Source: Oceanospirillum beijerinckii DSM 7166 (GTDB lineage: Bacteria > Pseudomonadota > Gammaproteobacteria > Pseudomonadales > Halomonadaceae). Taken from it: DNA of 64,000 bases. Below are positions 60,158 to 64,000 of this stretch, piece after piece. Position 1 is the stretch's first letter. Every line of letters begins with the position of its first letter. The stretch lies in the NCBI RefSeq assembly GCF_000422425.1, contig NZ_AULT01000009.1, forward strand, positions 1 to 64,000. The letters run 5' to 3'. The notes under the pieces are model-generated. The model made no database searches and was not told the origin of the DNA. It saw only the letters and a list, made by a program, of their open reading frames with translations. The position numbers and the translations under genes were made by a program.

Positions 60158-61081
60158 ATGAAGTCTCAGAAAGAAGTGTTAGATGCGATTCAGCAAGCAG
60201 TGGATATGAATCCTAATCTGACACTGGATGAAATCCAAGCGCTGGCACAGCAGAAAATCCAGCAGCATAACCACAGCCCTAATGCTGATTTATGCGGTCT
60301 TTCTCCGGCTCAAATGGCCAATTGGCTGTATGACCCTTTTGATGAATTGGCTGGTGTTAAGATCTGTACGCCGGATGACTTATCGGCAAGTCCTGTGATG
60401 CGTTATCTAACGTTGATTTTAGATGAGGCGATGCAACAGGGCGGTTCGTTTAAAGCGACCACTAAAGGCAACTTACCCACAAGCTTGGTAAAACAAGCCT
60501 GTAATCTATTGCCTGAGTTTGCTGTCTCTCAATATGAGACACATATCAGTATCAGTGAGTTTGCTGGTAGTAATGAAGATAAATGTAATGCATTACATTA
60601 CACGCGGGTTTTGGCAGAAATGTCGGGTATTATCTACCGCAGAAGCGGGCGTTACCATGTGAAGAAAACGGCACAGAAACAGTACCAACATGATGGTATT
60701 AATGCTTTTTTCCTGCCTATGCTGAAAACCGTCATTACAGAATACAATTGGGGATATCTGGATGGTTGGGAGGAGGATATCGATTTACGGACTTTCTGGG
60801 TCTTTATGCTTTGGCGACTGCAGCATCATCACTCGATTGATCAATTGATTGAAGAGATGGCGACTGCATTTCCTAAGCTGTTGCATCAGTTTAAACCCAG
60901 AGAATACAGCTCACCTATTCAGTCTCTCAGTTCCTTGATTGAGGTTCGTTTTCTGAGCCGCTTTTTGCAGTATTGGGGTTTCATTACACTGGCCCCAGGA
61001 CGATTTCGGGCTGCTGACGAGCCAGAGAGAAAGGCAGATATCCAGCCACTGCTGGCCCAAACCTTCCGGTTTGAAATCTAG
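60158..61081 (+). CDS. Uncharacterised 307-residue protein
   Basis: A soluble protein with GLSPAQMANWLYDPFDELAG near residues 46-65 and a tryptophan-rich centre (YNWGYLDGWEEDIDLRTFW). The end LQYWGFITLAPGRF hints at a winged-helix-like or alpha-helical fold. I recall similar starts (LSPAQM..LLY.PFD) in hypothetical proteins found with SEC-C proteins, but cannot name the family. It lies 71 bases after the DUF6880-like gene on the same strand, so it may still belong to the same transcript; the TAAGT leader is a weak ribosome binding site. No signal peptide or membrane segment. Confidence 0.7.
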   Translation: MKSQKEVLDAIQQAVDMNPNLTLDEIQALAQQKIQQHNHSPNADLCGLSPAQMANWLYDPFDELAGVKICTPDDLSASPVMRYLTLILDEAMQQGGSFKATTKGNLPTSLVKQACNLLPEFAVSQYETHISISEFAGSNEDKCNALHYTRVLAEMSGIIYRRSGRYHVKKTAQKQYQHDGINAFFLPMLKTVITEYNWGYLDGWEEDIDLRTFWVFMLWRLQHHHSIDQLIEEMATAFPKLLHQFKPREYSSPIQSLSSLIEVRFLSRFLQYWGFITLAPGRFRAADEPERKADIQPLLAQTFRFEI

Positions 61082-61539
61082 TGGATACAGGATATGCCCG
61101 TATTTTGTCTTAGCCCGGTCTATAGTGTAGTAAAGAGGCACTGTGAAATAGTCTGCTGTCAAACGATATGCTTGTAGAATCCGTATGTAGGCAGAAGTAA
61201 GGCCTGAAATACACCTTAGGATTCTGGCCTTGCCGGAATAATCACATTATCATTGTGGCCGGTGGGGTTTCCTGTGGGTTGTGAATCTTGCCGGATCCTC
61301 TGGCGGGTATTATGCTGCCAGCCTTCCGTTATCATCACACCAGAAATAATCATATCCCGGATATAGAATCACCGAGTTTAGCCCAGATTCTGAACATGAA
61401 TCTCAAAATGAAATCATTGTCAGCCAAAGTGCAATGATCGCAAGTAATCCAGAATTTCAGAGAGATTAACAGGCGCTATTGAGGGCGAACTGGAATTGCT
61501 TAACAGTCTTGAAAAATACCAGCTAGAAGGGTGCTGAAA
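61082..61539 (+). other. Intergenic region with a probable decayed small ORF
   Basis: 458 bases without an intact gene. From 61350 one frame reads through SQSAMIASNPEFQRD and stops at 61467-61469. A second frame (61448-61537) continues LTGAIEGELELLNSLEKYQL and ends at TGA 61535-61537. Together they look like the C-terminal part of a small protein broken by a frameshift. Its end overlaps the alternative GTG 61531 of the next gene. The rest, 61082-61349, shows no recognisable feature. Confidence 0.3.
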
Positions 61540-62916
61540 GTGGACGATATTGTAAAGCAGATCGCAAAGGCTAATCTCTCACCGGATCTGCTCAAAAAAG
61601 TGGGTATGTCCGGTTTACTGGAAGCGTTTGCTCAGGAAGATAACCCCGAGTCGCTGCAATCTGACAAGCCAACGACCTCTGGCTGGTGGGGGGCAGATGA
61701 GCTTGACGGTCCTCTGGAGACTGCACAGCTACAGTCTCTTTTCACTAAGAAGCTTGACCAGTTAATGGTCATTGCAATCGCTCAATCACAGCTATTAAGC
61801 CAACAGCAGCATTCATTACAGCAGCAGCGAACGATTATCCGCAAACAAGTCAGTCAGCTTGAACAGGCCAATGCCTCTGTGGGCCAGCAGCAAAAGGCAC
61901 TGCATAGCCAGCAGGAAGGGCTACAGCAACTGACTGATCAGCATCAGGCATTAAAAACCTTCACTCAGGACAGTGCTAAGAAGCTGATTGAGACTATCGG
62001 CGAGGTGAAGTCGACACGCCAAGCGATGCAGGATGTGATTTTAGAGCATAATCAGGTGACCGCCGATTTACAGGCCTTTCAGGAAGAGGGGCTGGATCTG
62101 CTGGAAGATTCTTTGAGTCAACGAATTGATCTCATTGAAGAATCTATGAAATCCTCAATAGAGGATCAGGATCAGATTATTTCTGATCTCCAGTCATATC
62201 AGGAAAGTGAGCTGCGGGACTTTCGGGATGCGCTGGACCTGATTAAAAGTGAACTCAGTGATGAGTTGAATGAGACGAAGGATTTTACTGAATCCTGGGT
62301 CGAAAAACATTCACAGGATATTCAAGCGCTTGAAGACAAGTTGGAAGCGCTCCAAGGGGATATTCAGCAGGAGATCTCACAGCAGAGTGAGAGGCTGCAA
62401 AGCATTAATCAGACCTTGGCAGATGAGCTGGAAAGCCGTGCAGAACAGTTCAAAGCGGATTATGCAGAGCATGAAAAAAGTGCGCTGGAACGGGAAGAGG
62501 CTTTAAGCGATAAGATTAATACGCTTCAGCAAGAGAGTCAGGCGTCCACTGAAACCCACAAGCAGAATCTGCAACAGTTAAGCGAGCAACTGGAATCCAA
62601 AGCAAGTCAGTTGCGGGATCAGAGTACCAATCAAGGCAAACAGCTCTCAAAACTCGAGCAGGGCTTAAAAAGCTCGGTCTCCAAAATAGGCGATAAACTC
62701 AACGCTCATGCCGATTTTTCAAAGCAGCTGAAAGCGGCCCATAGTAAGGAGATCAAATCGCTGCATGGGCTGTCTGTTCAGCATGATCAGCGCTTGTCTG
62801 ATCTGGAAGAAACCTTCGAGCGTCGCATGAAGCTGATGACCTTACTGGCCTATGGCGGTATGGGCGTTGCGGCAATAGCGATAGCGGGCTTGGTCTGGGT
62901 GCTATTAGGTGTGTGA
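61540..62916 (+). CDS. Long coiled-coil protein with C-terminal membrane anchor
   Basis: 458 residues from GTG 61540, chosen because AGAAGG at 61525-61530 lies nine bases upstream (GTG 61531 would have no spacing). The N-terminus (about 1-70) is partly globular with GWWGADELDG. Residues about 75-425 are almost wholly charged and glutamine-rich coiled coil (QQQHSLQQQRTIIRKQV; KSELSDELNETKDF). One C-terminal hydrophobic helix (AYGGMGVAAIAIAGLVWVLL) ends three residues before the stop. It is a tail-anchored inner-membrane candidate with a cytoplasmic coiled coil. Composition resembles phage tape-measure or partition-like scaffolds, but no family is recognised. Its neighbours suggest a mobile or defence context. 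Confidence 0.7.
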   Translation: MDDIVKQIAKANLSPDLLKKVGMSGLLEAFAQEDNPESLQSDKPTTSGWWGADELDGPLETAQLQSLFTKKLDQLMVIAIAQSQLLSQQQHSLQQQRTIIRKQVSQLEQANASVGQQQKALHSQQEGLQQLTDQHQALKTFTQDSAKKLIETIGEVKSTRQAMQDVILEHNQVTADLQAFQEEGLDLLEDSLSQRIDLIEESMKSSIEDQDQIISDLQSYQESELRDFRDALDLIKSELSDELNETKDFTESWVEKHSQDIQALEDKLEALQGDIQQEISQQSERLQSINQTLADELESRAEQFKADYAEHEKSALEREEALSDKINTLQQESQASTETHKQNLQQLSEQLESKASQLRDQSTNQGKQLSKLEQGLKSSVSKIGDKLNAHADFSKQLKAAHSKEIKSLHGLSVQHDQRLSDLEETFERRMKLMTLLAYGGMGVAAIAIAGLVWVLLGV

Positions 62917-62948
62917 TTCACACCTAATAGGCTTTTTGAGGTAGCTGC

Positions 62949-63106
62949 CTAGACCCTAACAAACTCAATAAGTTATCGAAAAAAAACGGCTCAAAAATGT
63001 CTGTTTGCCCATCAAATTTCTCACTACGTGCCTATGTCTTTTACTAAACCTTAGTGGTTGGCAATAGAAAAAACAGTGCCGTTTGTATACTGCTGTTAGG
63101 GTCTAG
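62949..63106. mobile_element. MITE-like element with 13-base terminal inverted repeats
   Basis: CTAGACCCTAACA (62949-62961) and its perfect complement TGTTAGGGTCTAG (63094-63106) bracket 132 bases with no ORF. The outermost CTAG could be a target-site duplication or part of the repeat. Size and structure fit a miniature inverted-repeat element; family and mobility are unknown. Confidence 0.5.
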
Positions 63107-63318
63107 AAATAGCCGTTTTGAGAGGCTTTATCGGACACGATTTCTGCCAGCATAGCTTGGCCATTTTTTCGCTTGTTCTATGGAATAGTTATGAGCCAGC
63201 AGAAAATTCGCCTAAGCCAAGATGGGCACCATGGTGTTCATTTTCATAGAAATAAGCTCAATATGGATGCTATGGTATCCAATGTTGATAAGACTGAGTA
63301 TCGAATATCAGGCATCAA

Positions 63319-63359
63319 GGTCTACAAATTGTTACCTGTGAAGTCACTTTGTGTAGACC
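63319..63359. repeat. Inverted repeat GGTCTACA / TGTAGACC
   Basis: GGTCTACA (63319-63326) and TGTAGACC (63352-63359) are perfect complements with 25 bases between them. The TAGACC core also occurs in the ends of the MITE-like element just upstream, so a common mobile origin is possible. The stretch 63107-63452 otherwise holds no convincing gene; a 63-codon frame at 63173-63364 is unsupported. Confidence 0.4.
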
Positions 63360-63408
63360 TATAACTGCTGAATTTCGCCGTTCGGTAAAACGCATAGACG
63401 AGTACTCA

Positions 63409-63462
63409 ACTCGCATTGCACACTTTTATGCGCATAAAAGTGTTGCGGCGCTCTATGCGAGT
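63409..63462. repeat. Nested palindromes at the 3' end of the HipA-like gene
   Basis: A perfect 22-base palindrome CACTTTTATGCGCATAAAAG plus TG (63421-63442) lies inside an outer 8-base inverted repeat ACTCGCAT (63409-63416) / ATGCGAGT (63455-63462). A GAGTACTC palindrome is next to it (63400-63407). The outer right arm begins at the last base of the HipA-like gene's stop codon (63453-63455). It could be a terminator-like hairpin, an operator cluster or a recombination site. Confidence 0.55.
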
Positions 63463-64000
63463 ATAAAGCAGTCCCTCAATAGCTCTCTTTCTTCTTTGCT
63501 AATGCCCGCTTGTTGGGCAAGGCTTTCCCATTGTGAGACGGCTTTTAACAATCTTTGTTGGATGGCATTGGCTTTACTTTCAGTAACGTGAAAATACTCT
63601 GCAACGTCAAATGCTAAGTCAATCGAAAGCGCGTTGCTTACGTCATCAATATTAAGGTGTAGACCAGTGGCGTATAACATAGGATTGATATCGTAGGCAG
63701 GAGATAGCCGCCAACCAGTCGATTCCAGAATGAATCCATGATTTCTAAGATGATCATCACAATTAGATACCATGATATTAAACAGTATTCTGGTCCAAAG
63801 TTGTTCAAGATCTGCCTGAGTATTCGAGCCGTGTTGGATCAGAAACTCAGCCAGCTCTAAGTAACTTGCCCCTTCATCCTGGCCATCAAAGTACTCTAGT
63901 TGAGTCATCGCAGAGCTGAAGTGTAGCCGCTTCCCTGTTTCGGTACGGTCGAACCTTTTTGTTAAAAAAATATGATGTCTGCCAATGGCTTCAACTTTTG
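63453..64000 (-). CDS. HipA-like serine/threonine kinase, C-terminal part (cut by the window edge)
   Basis: The frame is open from 64000 to the stop at 63453; the 5' end lies outside. The translation begins KVEAIGRHHIFLTKRFDR, then LHFSSAMTQLEYFDGQDEG, NIMVSNCDDHLRNHGFILES and GWRLSPAYDINP, the HipA_C kinase domain with the catalytic aspartate of the NCDDHLRN motif and the metal-binding D of AYDINP. HipA toxins phosphorylate an aminoacyl-tRNA synthetase in E. coli; the target here is unknown. HipB and the N-terminal domain are not visible. There may be a short two-gene HipT/HipS arrangement. Confidence 0.85.
   Translation of the reverse strand, partial: KVEAIGRHHIFLTKRFDRTETGKRLHFSSAMTQLEYFDGQDEGASYLELAEFLIQHGSNTQADLEQLWTRILFNIMVSNCDDHLRNHGFILESTGWRLSPAYDINPMLYATGLHLNIDDVSNALSIDLAFDVAEYFHVTESKANAIQQRLLKAVSQWESLAQQAGISKEERELLRDCFILA

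Noticed and set aside
63173-63364. 63-codon frame
   Set aside because: No ribosome binding site, composition unlike a protein, and it overlaps an inverted repeat.

Overview
The window looks like a near-origin segment of a marine gammaproteobacterial chromosome, most like Oceanospirillaceae or neighbouring Oceanospirillales/Pseudomonadales. I infer this from gene order and protein character, not from a search. The order mnmG-rsmG-parA-parB-atpIBEFHAGDC-glmUS and the block pst-phoU / phoBR / ubiCA / hupB / HDOD / recG / ridA / spoT / rpoZ / gmk resemble what I recall of Pseudomonas-type chromosomes near oriC. No rRNA, tRNA or CRISPR array was seen.

Layout. 1-800: 3' end of an IS110-family transposase, then an AT-rich region with five DnaA-box-like 9-mers, a good oriC candidate. 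803-12.5 kb: tRNA/rRNA modification (mnmG, rsmG), chromosome partition (parAB) and the complete F1Fo ATP synthase operon ending in a strong terminator. 12.6-17.3 kb: glmU-glmS (UDP-GlcNAc synthesis), a small acidic protein and a HexR-type regulator. 17.3-24.7 kb: a 12-unit heptamer repeat, a PAS-GGDEF-EAL protein with a degenerate GADEF motif, uvrD, an orphan Tat/lipoprotein TRAP binding protein and a YciA-like thioesterase. 24.8-35.8 kb: a complete phosphate regulon (pstS, pstCAB, phoU, phoB, phoR) with three recognisable Pho boxes, interrupted by cysZ and a REC-PilZ-like protein. 35.9-49.1 kb: ubiA/ubiC, hupB, an HDOD gene with an apparent frameshift in a G7 tract, recG, an epimerase-like protein, a soluble PAS-PAS chemoreceptor, ridA, spoT, rpoZ, gmk and an EamA transporter.

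49.2-64 kb is accessory DNA. It carries a type I Wadjet anti-plasmid system (JetA DUF3375, JetB DUF4194, JetC SMC-like ATPase, JetD nuclease). Unusually, a HEAT-like/SEC-C protein sits between jetB and jetC, and two large uncharacterised proteins follow jetD closely, the first overlapping it by ATGA. Then come a 307-residue unknown, a degraded spacer, a coiled-coil protein with a C-terminal membrane anchor, a MITE-like inverted-repeat element, palindromic DNA and the C-terminal part of a HipA-like kinase running off the right edge. The augmented Wadjet locus is the best candidate here for an undescribed system.

How the parts work together. PhoR/PhoB probably drive pstS, pstC and phoB itself through the Pho boxes. 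A terminator between pstS and pstC, followed by a second Pho box almost touching the pstC start codon, suggests that the binding protein and the transporter are expressed separately. In the defence region the tight spacing from jetB to the DUF6880-like gene suggests a single transcript. Several start codons were moved from the longest ORF to the one best supported by a ribosome binding site, as stated in each entry.
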